From: Rhizobium phaseoli
GTDB lineage: Bacteria; Pseudomonadota; Alphaproteobacteria; Rhizobiales; Rhizobiaceae
Length of the DNA: 64,000 nucleotides
Direction: 5' to 3'
Assembly (NCBI RefSeq): GCF_003985125.1
Contig: NZ_ML133578.1
Location: forward strand, 1 to 64,000
The notes beneath the pieces are model-generated. The model made no database searches, was not told the DNA's origin, and worked only from the letters and a program-made list of their open reading frames with translations. This document shows, in pieces, positions 50,791 through 58,537 of this stretch. The position numbers and the translations under genes are program-made. Numbering within the stretch: the first letter of the stretch is position 1; every line of letters starts with the position of its first letter.

Positions 50791-52560
50791 ATGGGGCGTC
50801 GCCTTACTACCATTCTTTCGGCCGACGTGGCCGGCTATAGTCACCTCATGGGCGCTGACGAAGAGCGTACGCTTGGCGCGTTTCGGGTCTGTCGCGACAC
50901 CATTGGCAGGCTAATCGAAAACCACGGGGGGAGGATATTCGGTGAAGCCGGGGACGGCGTCATCGCGGAGTTTGGCAGTTCTGTCGAGGCGGTGCGGGCC
51001 TCCGTCCAAATCCAGACGAGTCTGTCTCAATTACCGCTCGACCTGCCAGGCGATCGGAAAATGCAATTCCGGATCGGCATCAACCTCGGGGATGTCATGG
51101 TCGAGGCCGGAAATCTTTATGGGGACGCCGTCAACATCGCCGCTCGAATTGAAGGGTTCGCCAAACCAGGGGGCGTCGCAGTCTCATCTGCTGTCCGTGA
51201 TCAGGTCGGCAAAAGGCTTGATCTCGCTTTCGAGGACATGGGCGAGCAATCACTGAAGAACATAGATCGACCGGTCCACATCTATCACATAATCCTCGAT
51301 GGCTACGAACAGGCGGCAACTGCGTACGTTTCCCCAAGGCGATCGGCTACAGAAAAGCCGTCGATCGCAGTCCTGCCCTTCACCAGCTTTGCGGTCGATG
51401 ATCGATGGGAACGGATCGCAGACGGGATCGTGGAGGAAATTATCACTGATCTCGTCCGGCACGGCGAGATGGCTGTCATCGCACGTTCCTCGACCTTCGC
51501 CTTCAAGGGGAAATCGGTGGACCTCCGTGACGTGGGCCGATCTCTCAGTGCCGACTACCTGCTTGTTGGAAGCATACAGGTCTCCAGCTCGAAAATCCGT
51601 CTTAACGTCCAACTCGTTGACTCCGAAACCGGAGTTCACGTCTGGGCGGAACGGCTGGAGCGTTCGGAAGGCGACCTTTTCGATCTGGAGGATGCCGTGG
51701 TCGAGGCCGTAGCCGGCAGCGTCTGCGGGATGGAAGGCGCTGTCGTGCGTGCGCACCTCGCTCGTTTGGGCAGAAGGCGGCCGGCGACGCTCGAAAGCTT
51801 CGAACTCTTCCTGCTCGGTCTCGAGGGTGAGAGGACATTCGACCGGGAAAGGACATTGGAATCTATCGATTTCTTGCAGAGAAGCTTGGCGCTCGACCCA
51901 AAATTCGCCCGCGGCTGGCTCGTCTTGGCCTATTGCTGGGAGCACGTGACGTCCAACTTTTGGCAGAGTGACATCGACTTCGCGCGGCAGGAACGGCGGC
52001 GCGCAATTTTCAAGGCTGCAGACCTCGATCCAAACGACCCGCTGGTAAAGATCGAGGTAGGCGACATGTACTTTGAGGATGGCAATGGCGTGGCGGCGAA
52101 GGCGGCTTTCGAACAGGCGCTGGCGAGCGGTCGAACCAATGCCGACGCCATGACGCTGATTGCAAAATATGTGGCGGGCATTCTGGGCAAACCCAATGAG
52201 GCGTTGCAGGTCATCGACCGCGCGCTGCGGCTCCATCCTTTTCCTCCAAGCTGGTATTACATGAACAAGCTTCGCGTCTGCTATTTCGTCCGCGATTACG
52301 CATCGGGCCTTGAGGCAGTTTCCGGCTCTCCAGACACCCCGACCACCCGGTTGTTCGAGGCGCTTTGCCTCGCAGGCATCGGACGGAAGAACGACGCCGA
52401 GAAAGTCGTGGAGGAGATGAAAAGACGGTATCCGGACTTCGAACCATCGGTCCTCGCGAGTGAAGCCTGGATCAATGGAGCCGAGGCACTGAACCAATTC
52501 GCCAATGGACTACGTGAGGTCGGGCTAGCCACCGCCGCAATACCTGACGGTGGTGACTAG
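50791..52560 (+). CDS. Adenylate cyclase (class III)-TolB-like-TPR protein
   Basis: A 589-residue protein. Residues 4-165 form a class III nucleotide cyclase domain: LTTILSADVAGYSHLMGADE (first metal-binding Asp), FGEAGDGVIAEFGSSVEAVR, RIGINLGDVMVEAGNLYGDA and VNIAARIEGFAKPGGVAVSS. A TolB-like segment follows (SIAVLPFTSFAVDDRWERIA, then LVGSIQVSSSKIRLNVQLVD), then TPR-like helices to the end. Such proteins are numerous in rhizobia and probably make cAMP in response to protein or ligand binding. GGCGGAGTGAGCG upstream contains a plausible ribosome binding site. Confidence 0.88.
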   Translation: MGRRLTTILSADVAGYSHLMGADEERTLGAFRVCRDTIGRLIENHGGRIFGEAGDGVIAEFGSSVEAVRASVQIQTSLSQLPLDLPGDRKMQFRIGINLGDVMVEAGNLYGDAVNIAARIEGFAKPGGVAVSSAVRDQVGKRLDLAFEDMGEQSLKNIDRPVHIYHIILDGYEQAATAYVSPRRSATEKPSIAVLPFTSFAVDDRWERIADGIVEEIITDLVRHGEMAVIARSSTFAFKGKSVDLRDVGRSLSADYLLVGSIQVSSSKIRLNVQLVDSETGVHVWAERLERSEGDLFDLEDAVVEAVAGSVCGMEGAVVRAHLARLGRRRPATLESFELFLLGLEGERTFDRERTLESIDFLQRSLALDPKFARGWLVLAYCWEHVTSNFWQSDIDFARQERRRAIFKAADLDPNDPLVKIEVGDMYFEDGNGVAAKAAFEQALASGRTNADAMTLIAKYVAGILGKPNEALQVIDRALRLHPFPPSWYYMNKLRVCYFVRDYASGLEAVSGSPDTPTTRLFEALCLAGIGRKNDAEKVVEEMKRRYPDFEPSVLASEAWINGAEALNQFANGLREVGLATAAIPDGGD

Positions 52561-52653
52561 CCCGTCAACTGCCGCAACCACGACCATGGTGGCACGTCCA
52601 ACCTACGAATAGGCGGTACGCATCGACATTCACCGATGCCATTGAATTCCTCC

Positions 52654-53466
52654 TTATCCGGCCTTACGCGATTTCAGGTCGTTCTCGAGGGACTTGCGAA
52701 GGGCGTCCATGATGTTGACGACATTGGAGGCCGGAGCGGTTTCAGGTTTCTTGCCTTTCGTGGTCTTCCTTGGTTTCAGTGCTCTCTTCTTCTCTTCGAT
52801 GAGGGCCAGCAAGGCTTCCTGTATGGGATCGGTGACCATGGTCGGTGACCAATGTTTCGTCCGCTGTTTGATCAGCTTCTCGACCAGGGGCAGGGCATCC
52901 TTCTCGGAGTCGCTGTCAATCCCTTCGAAGTAGGATTCCTCCGGACGCACCTCGTCGCCGAAGCGAAGGGTCCAGAGCACGATGCCTTCGTCGCGGGGCT
53001 CGAGGATGACCGCCCGTTCCCGGCGACCGATGACAAGTTTCGACACGCCGACCACCTTCGACGCCTTCATCGCATCGCGGATGACGGAAAAGGCCTCATG
53101 GCCGACCGGATCGTCAGGCGTGAGGTAGTGGGCTTTCTCCAGATAGGTCCACCCGATGGATTCGGCTGGCACGAACTTTTCGATGTCGATTGTCCGGACG
53201 GTGTCGAGCGCCACAGAGTCCAGGTCGTCGTCCGTCAGGATCACGTAGTCGTTCTCGCCGCGGGCGTAGCCCCTAACATCGTTCCCATCTTTGACGGGCT
53301 TGCCCGTGACGGAATCTACGTATTGCGAGACGACGCGGTTCCCGGTTGCCCGATTGAGTGTGTGAAAACGCACCTTCTCGGACTCCGAGGTCGCCGACGA
53401 CATTGTCACGGGGCAGGTGACGAGGGATAGCTTGAGATAACCTTTCCAATAGGGACGGGGTGCCAT
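52654..53466 (-). CDS. ku: Ku protein (NHEJ), second of two
   Basis: A 270-residue bacterial Ku. It starts MAPRPYWKGYLKLSLVTCPV and holds the Ku core: KVRFHTLNRATGNRVVSQYV, DYVILTDDDLDSVALDTVRT, IEKFVPAESIGWTYLEKAHY and YLTPDDPVGHEAFSVIRDAM. A Lys-rich C-terminal tail (KALKPRKTTKGKKPE) is expected for DNA binding and ligase recruitment. Ku binds DNA ends as a ring and recruits LigD; no ligD lies in this window. It starts 11 bases after the other ku gene, in one operon. Confidence 0.93.
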   Translation of the reverse strand: MAPRPYWKGYLKLSLVTCPVTMSSATSESEKVRFHTLNRATGNRVVSQYVDSVTGKPVKDGNDVRGYARGENDYVILTDDDLDSVALDTVRTIDIEKFVPAESIGWTYLEKAHYLTPDDPVGHEAFSVIRDAMKASKVVGVSKLVIGRRERAVILEPRDEGIVLWTLRFGDEVRPEESYFEGIDSDSEKDALPLVEKLIKQRTKHWSPTMVTDPIQEALLALIEEKKRALKPRKTTKGKKPETAPASNVVNIMDALRKSLENDLKSRKAG

Positions 53467-53477
53467 CGTTCGCTGTC

Positions 53478-54383
53478 CTATCCCGCCTTACGCTGAGGGG
53501 CGGCCGATGTGGCTGCCTTGGCCGCCCCGCGCGTCGCACGCTGCCGTTGGGTGCCTTTGTTGGCATTGGCGGCCGTGCGTTTTGGTTGTCCGGTGGATTT
53601 GCCTGCCAGGCCGGCGCTTTCGCGAAGGGCCGCAAGAAGATCATTGGGTTTCGAGACCTGAACCTTTTTCGGCTTGGGAAGAGACTTGCCTTCGATCTTG
53701 GCTTTCACAAGCTCCGCCACCGCCTGTTCATAGCGGTCGTCGAAGGTGGCGGGATCGAACTCTCCGATCTTCGTCGAGATGATGTGCTTGGCGAGATCGA
53801 GCATTTCGCCTTCGATCTTGAGTTTCGGTATCCCCTCGAAGGCTGCCTTCGAAGATCGGACCTCGTAATCGTATTGCAGGGTCGTTGCGATCATCCCGTT
53901 GCCATGGGGGCGAATGAGCACCGTACGCATTCGCCGGAACAGGACTGTCTTCGCAATGGCGGCGACCTTCGATTTTTTCATTCCGTCCCGAAGAAGCGTG
54001 AACGCGTCCGATCCGGCGCGGTCGCTCGGGGTCAGGTAGTAAGGCTTGTCAAAATAGACGTCGTCTATCTCGGAGCATGGGACGAATGCCTCGATCTCTA
54101 GGGTCTTGTTGCTTTGGGGAATTGCAGCGGCGATCTCTTCCGGATCGATCATGATGTAACGACCGTCGTCGATCTCGAAACCCTTGGTCTGCTCCTCTTT
54201 CGGGACCGGGTCCTCGGTCTCGCTATCGACGAAAATGCGGTTCACCCGGTTGCCCGTCGCTTTGTTCACGGTGTTGAAGGTGATGCGTTCAGCGGTGGAC
54301 GCAGCCGTGTAGAGGGCCACCCCGCAGCTGACTTCTCCAACTTTCAGAAAGCCCTTCCACTGGGCACGGTGTCCTGACGCCAT
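53478..54383 (-). CDS. ku: Ku protein (NHEJ), first of two
   Basis: A 301-residue paralogue of the next gene. It starts MASGHRAQWKGFLKVGEVSC and contains the core segments ITFNTVNKATGNRVNRIFVD, RYIMIDPEEIAAAIPQSNKT, IEAFVPCSEIDDVYFDKPYY and YLTPSDRAGSDAFTLLRDGM. The long basic tail (STGQPKRTAANANKGTQRQR) is typical of end-binding extensions. Two different Ku proteins can form homo- or heterodimers in rhizobia. A palindrome lies 50 bases upstream and may control the pair. Confidence 0.93.
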   Translation of the reverse strand: MASGHRAQWKGFLKVGEVSCGVALYTAASTAERITFNTVNKATGNRVNRIFVDSETEDPVPKEEQTKGFEIDDGRYIMIDPEEIAAAIPQSNKTLEIEAFVPCSEIDDVYFDKPYYLTPSDRAGSDAFTLLRDGMKKSKVAAIAKTVLFRRMRTVLIRPHGNGMIATTLQYDYEVRSSKAAFEGIPKLKIEGEMLDLAKHIISTKIGEFDPATFDDRYEQAVAELVKAKIEGKSLPKPKKVQVSKPNDLLAALRESAGLAGKSTGQPKRTAANANKGTQRQRATRGAAKAATSAAPQRKAG

Positions 54384-54432
54384 GACGCGACCCTCCGAAT
54401 CAGTGATTCGCGACTCAAAGACGTGCGAAGGT

Positions 54433-54457
54433 GATTCGTTCCGACTCGAAACGAATC
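54433..54457. promoter_or_regulatory. Palindromic operator upstream of ku pair
   Basis: Perfect 8-bp arms GATTCGTT and AACGAATC around 9 bases, 50 bases before the first ku start, in the expected promoter region. A partial copy (TGATTCGCGACTC) lies near 54402-54414. It does not match the LexA box seen at 56283. A binding site for an unknown regulator is inferred. Confidence 0.5.
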
Positions 54458-54596
54458 ATTTTTCAATGACTTACGACCTGATGTTGAGGCTCTGAATCGG
54501 GGACGCCTTAGCCGGGTAGATTAGCGTGTCGCCGGCCTACTCAGCCAATATCGGCTGTCGCTGAAGCAGCGCCTGAACCAGGAAAGGCCAGCGTGG

Positions 54597-55697
54597 CTAC
54601 GTGAACAGCAGCAACTGTGGCGGTTCGCGCTCCGCCGCCTTGCGCTCCAATGACGACAACGTCACGCCGAGCAGTCTGATGCCTCGGCTGGCTGGAAAGA
54701 TCGCCCGCAGGAGCGAGTTCACCGCATCCTTCAAGTCGGCGAATGAGCCGAAGGGCACTGCAGTCGTCTTGCTCCGAGTGATCTGGATGAAGTTGTCGTA
54801 CTTCACCTTGAGCGTCACCGTTTTGGCGCTGATTTCATTGGCATCACAATAGGTCCAGACCTTCTCCATCAACGGCCGAATGCCTTCCCAGGCCGGATCG
54901 AACGAATGAATGTCCACCTTGAACGTATCTTCCGCGCCAACGGATTTTCTGACGCGGTTGGGTTTAACCTGCCGGTCGTCAATGCCGCGTGCGATACCAT
55001 GGAAGTAGGGGCCCGACTTTCCGAAATGGTCGATCAGGAATTCGAGGCTGCGGGCTTTGAGATCAGCGCCGGTCTCGATGCCAAGCCGGTTCATCTTCTC
55101 GGCTGTCGCAGGGCCAACGCCGTGGAATTTCTTGACAGGCAGGACCTCCACAAAGGCCGGGCCGTTTTTCGGAGTGATGACCGCTTGACCGTTCGGCTTG
55201 TTGAGGTCGCTCGCCATTTTCGCGAGGAATTTGTTGTAGGAAATCCCTGCAGACGCGTTCAATCCCGTAGCCGCCTTGATCTTGGCGCGTATCTCCAGTG
55301 CGATCTCGGTCGCGATGTCCATGCCTTTAAGGTTTTCGGTGACGTCGAGGTAGGCTTCGTCGAGCGAGAGAGGCTCAATCAACGGCGTGTATTCGGCAAA
55401 GATTTCTCGAATTTGCTGGGAGACGGCTTTGTAGACGTCGAAACGCGGCCTGACGAAGATCAAGTCAGGGCATTTCCGCTTGGCCGTTATCGATGGCATA
55501 GCCGAGTGAACACCGAATTTGCGAGCCTCGTAGCTTGCCGCAGCGACGACGCCGCGTGCCTCCGAGCCGCCGACAGCAACGGGCTTGCCGCGGAGATCGG
55601 GATCATCCCGTTGCTCGACGGATGCGTAGAAGGCATCCATGTCGATATGGATGACCTTGCGCTGTCGATTGGCTGTGTCGTGTGGCGCGTCGCTCAT
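54597..55697 (-). CDS. dinB: DNA polymerase IV (DinB)
   Basis: A 366-residue Y-family polymerase. Catalytic residues are in VIHIDMDAFYASVEQRDDPD (first Asp) and EPLSLDEAYLDVT (Asp-Glu). GVVAAASYEARKFGVHSAMP is the finger region, YNKFLAKMASDLNKPNGQAV the palm, and a little-finger domain follows. The end PPQLLLFT is a beta-clamp-binding motif. It performs translesion synthesis and contributes to mutagenesis under stress. The gene is intact and stands downstream of a short hypothetical gene on the same strand. Confidence 0.95.
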   Translation of the reverse strand: MSDAPHDTANRQRKVIHIDMDAFYASVEQRDDPDLRGKPVAVGGSEARGVVAAASYEARKFGVHSAMPSITAKRKCPDLIFVRPRFDVYKAVSQQIREIFAEYTPLIEPLSLDEAYLDVTENLKGMDIATEIALEIRAKIKAATGLNASAGISYNKFLAKMASDLNKPNGQAVITPKNGPAFVEVLPVKKFHGVGPATAEKMNRLGIETGADLKARSLEFLIDHFGKSGPYFHGIARGIDDRQVKPNRVRKSVGAEDTFKVDIHSFDPAWEGIRPLMEKVWTYCDANEISAKTVTLKVKYDNFIQITRSKTTAVPFGSFADLKDAVNSLLRAIFPASRGIRLLGVTLSSLERKAAEREPPQLLLFT

Positions 55698-55716
55698 GGG
55701 TGTTCAGGGGTTTCGC

Positions 55717-56073
55717 TTACGAAAGGCAGTTGCCATCCGGCGCGTCCTCGTCTTCGTCTGGCGGGAAGAGCAGCAACTCCTGCTCATATTCAAGCTTCGC
55801 GATCTGATCGAACAACGACTGCTCGTAGTTGGAAAGGATGCTGCCGAGATGCGCAAGCGTGTCGACAGGTAGCTCGCTGCCATCATCCGTCGTCACAGCG
55901 ATCCTTCCCGCGTAGACGACGTCAATATAGGCTTGAACCGTTTGCAGTTCGCTTTTCGCGAATTCGATTTTGGCCCCAATGGCGGTTATGCGCAGCTCGT
56001 CGGCAGTGACTCCGAAGGCGATACCCTCCAATCTCTGCGGGCTCTCGTCAAATGAGATCACGTTGTCCGTCAT
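55717..56073 (-). CDS. Small hypothetical protein upstream of dinB (118 aa)
   Basis: A soluble, acidic protein starting MTDNVISFDESPQRLEGIAF. The centre is a long helix (ITAIGAKIEFAKSELQTVQA, then LGSILSNYEQSLFDQIAKLE), probably a coiled coil, and the C-terminus is acidic (PPDEDEDAPDG). It ends 19 bases before the dinB ATG, so they may be co-transcribed. GGAGG lies 7 bases before the start. No family is recognised. Confidence 0.7.
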   Translation of the reverse strand: MTDNVISFDESPQRLEGIAFGVTADELRITAIGAKIEFAKSELQTVQAYIDVVYAGRIAVTTDDGSELPVDTLAHLGSILSNYEQSLFDQIAKLEYEQELLLFPPDEDEDAPDGNCLS

Positions 56074-56282
56074 CGACTTTCCTCCTGTGCTTTGACGTCA
56101 GGAACGAGTAGCGCTGGGAGTTTTCGACAGGAATTTTTTCTTATCGATGACATTTTAGAGCCTGTCGACAGTTCATCCGTACTTGTTTGAATCCATTCGA
56201 TCTTCGGCTTCCGACCATGCCGCTGGGTTGCAGTTCGAGAGCTGCTCGCCCGTATATGCGCATTGACTCACATTTCATTCGG

Positions 56283-56297
56283 GAACAAATAGGGAAC
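56283..56297 (+). promoter_or_regulatory. LexA (SOS) box of imuA-imuB-dnaE2
   Basis: GAACAAATAGGGAAC, an exact GAAC-N7-GAAC, which is GTTC-N7-GTTC on the other strand, the LexA site of alphaproteobacteria. It lies 50 bases before the imuA start, suited to repress the operon until DNA damage. Confidence 0.88.
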
Positions 56298-56346
56298 ATA
56301 CTCGCTTTTGAACGAGATGAAAACCTGATTTTGACAAGGGCCCCGA

Positions 56347-57102
56347 ATGGCGCAGACCGCCGCGAACCTAATTATCTCCGATCTTCGAGATCGCATTCAG
56401 CACCTCGAAGGGGCAGTCGCGCGATCCAAGTCGGTCATTCCATTCGGGCTGGCCGAAATCGACGAACGCCTTCCGGGTGGCGGGTTAGTCCATGGCGCTG
56501 TCCATGAGTTCGCCGGAGGCGGAGCAGGGGCCGTTGATGGGGCGGCGGCTGCGCTCTTTGTTGCTGGGATCGCGGCCCGGACGAAGGGCATGGTCGTCTG
56601 GTGCCTGGCTCGGCCGGACCTGTTCGCTCCGGCGCTGGCTCAGGTGGGTCTCCATCCTGATCGCGTCATCTATGTCGAAGCGATCAAAGAGGAATATGTC
56701 CTTGAAGCCTTCGAAGAGGCCTTGCGGTTCCGTGGACTGGGCGCGGTCGTCGCCGAAACGGTGCGTTTGCCGATGGTGATTTCGCGCCGCCTGCAGCTGG
56801 CCGCCGAAGGTTCCGGCACTATCGGTCTGATCATCCGACGATGGCGACGGCAGACCGAGGCCGGTGATTTCGGGCATCCGACGGCAGCGGCCACGCGATG
56901 GCGAATATCGGTCCTGCCGTCCGAACCGCTTCCAGTTCCGGGCGTTGGGCGAGCGCGATGGCTGGCGGAGCTGATCAGGGTCAAGGCAGGTGAAAGCGCA
57001 GATTTCGAAATAGGTGCATGCGATGCCCAGGGTCGTATCAGTCTTCTTTCCGACGCTGGCGACGGATCGGATCAGACGCGCCGATCCGTCCATAGCGGTT
57101 GA
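56347..57102 (+). CDS. imuA: ImuA, SOS mutagenesis protein
   Basis: A 251-residue RecA-like protein starting MAQTAANLIISDLRDRIQHL. Typical segments are IPFGLAEIDERLPGGGLVHG, AVHEFAGGGAGAVDGAAAAL and PDLFAPALAQVGLHPDRVIY, VEAIKEEYVLEAFEEALRFR. ImuA works with ImuB and DnaE2 in damage-induced mutagenesis and interacts with RecA. First gene of the SOS cassette; it overlaps imuB by 80 bases. Confidence 0.93.
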   Translation: MAQTAANLIISDLRDRIQHLEGAVARSKSVIPFGLAEIDERLPGGGLVHGAVHEFAGGGAGAVDGAAAALFVAGIAARTKGMVVWCLARPDLFAPALAQVGLHPDRVIYVEAIKEEYVLEAFEEALRFRGLGAVVAETVRLPMVISRRLQLAAEGSGTIGLIIRRWRRQTEAGDFGHPTAAATRWRISVLPSEPLPVPGVGRARWLAELIRVKAGESADFEIGACDAQGRISLLSDAGDGSDQTRRSVHSG

Positions 57103-58537
57103 CGGTCCGCTGGTCGTTGTCGCCAGGAGCGGCTCGAAACGATGGCTATCCGCTGTCGATTCGAACGCCGCCAGGCTTGGCCTGCACGTTGGCATGGCGG
57201 CCGCCAAAGCACAGGCCTTGGTACAGGGCCTCCAAATGGTCGATGCCGATCCCGCCGCTGATCGTACAGCCCTCGAACGCCTGACGCTCTGGGCGCTGTC
57301 TCAATATTCGCCGGTGGTGGCAGCCGATCCGCCGGATGGCATCGTCATGGACACCGAGGGAGCCGATCATCTTCGGGGAGGCGAAGAGCTGATGCTATCC
57401 GGTCTCGTGAACCGGTTTCGCGCACGGGGACTGCCAGCTCGCGCCGTCGTTGCCGACACCTGGGGAGCCGCATATGGGCTGGCGCGATCCATGATGGCCG
57501 AGACCAAGGTCATTCCCACTGGGCGGACAGCTGATGCAGTTGCGCGGCTTCCGCTCTCGTCGCTGCGGCTCAATCCCGAGACGGTGATCAGTCTGCATAC
57601 GCTTGGCTTCCAAACCGTCGGCGAGCTGGCCGCGACACCGCGTGCGCCGTTGGCCCTTCGCTTTGGCCCCGAAATCGGTCGCCGTGTCGACCAAATGATG
57701 GGCCGGGTTGCCGAGCCGATTGATCCGATCCGTTGCCCAGAGATCATCGAAGTCCACCGTGCCTTCGCCGAGCCGATCGGTGCGGCCGAGACCATCGGAA
57801 AATACATCGCGCGGCTCGTGACGAAGCTCTGTCTGGAACTCCAGGCAAAGGGGCTGGGCGTCCGCCGCACGGACCTGATCGTCCACCGCGTCGACAACAC
57901 GATCCAGGCACTCAGGGCCGGGACGGCAAAGCCGGTGCGCGACGTTGTTTGGTTGACCAAGCTGCTGCGTGATCGCATCGAACGCATCGATCCCGGTTTC
58001 GGCATCGAGAAACTCAGTCTCGCCGCCACCATGGTCGAGCCACTCGAGGACAAGCAAATTGCTTCCAGCCTGGTAGAAGATGCCGCGGTCGATGTCGGTG
58101 CTTTCGTCGATGTCCTGGGCAACCGGGGAACCTATCGCATCTATCGCGTGGCACCGGTCGCCAGCGACGTTCCGGAACGATCGGTCCAACGCGTATCGCC
58201 GGTGGCCGCCGAGGTTGGAAAAACCTGGCCGATGATCTGGCCCCGCCCGGTGCGCCTGATGGGCCGTCCCGAACTGATCGAAGTCATGGCTCTGCTACCT
58301 GATCATCCGCCCGTCTGGTTTACCTGGCGTGGCAAACGGCGGCGTGTGAAGCGGGCGGACGGACCGGAGCGCATCTTCGGAGAATGGTGGCAACGAACGT
58401 CGGAATGGGCTGCCGTCCGCGACTATTTCACCGTCGAGGACGAGACCGGCGAACGTTATTGGATTTACCGGTCCGGTGACGGCGTCGATCTCGATACCGG
58501 CTCCCATCGATGGTTTATTCACGGGACGTTCGCATGA
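57023..58537 (+). CDS. imuB: ImuB, Y-family polymerase-like protein
   Basis: A 504-residue protein starting MPRVVSVFFPTLATDRIRRA inside imuA; a GTG 9 bases upstream is an alternative. The Y-family fold is recognisable (VVVARSGSKRWLSAVDSNAA, MDTEGADHLRGGEELMLSGL, VVADTWGAAYGLARS), but polymerase catalytic acids are not complete, as known for ImuB. It links DnaE2 to the beta clamp and ImuA. The stop overlaps the dnaE2 ATG (ATGA), so expression is coupled. Confidence 0.92.
   Translation: MPRVVSVFFPTLATDRIRRADPSIAVDGPLVVVARSGSKRWLSAVDSNAARLGLHVGMAAAKAQALVQGLQMVDADPAADRTALERLTLWALSQYSPVVAADPPDGIVMDTEGADHLRGGEELMLSGLVNRFRARGLPARAVVADTWGAAYGLARSMMAETKVIPTGRTADAVARLPLSSLRLNPETVISLHTLGFQTVGELAATPRAPLALRFGPEIGRRVDQMMGRVAEPIDPIRCPEIIEVHRAFAEPIGAAETIGKYIARLVTKLCLELQAKGLGVRRTDLIVHRVDNTIQALRAGTAKPVRDVVWLTKLLRDRIERIDPGFGIEKLSLAATMVEPLEDKQIASSLVEDAAVDVGAFVDVLGNRGTYRIYRVAPVASDVPERSVQRVSPVAAEVGKTWPMIWPRPVRLMGRPELIEVMALLPDHPPVWFTWRGKRRRVKRADGPERIFGEWWQRTSEWAAVRDYFTVEDETGERYWIYRSGDGVDLDTGSHRWFIHGTFA

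Noticed and set aside
51250..52497. 415-codon minus-strand frame opposite the cyclase-TPR gene
   Set aside because: Antisense to a gene with clear domain motifs.
54906..56009. Plus-strand frame opposite dinB
   Set aside because: Overlaps dinB entirely on the other strand; no family features.
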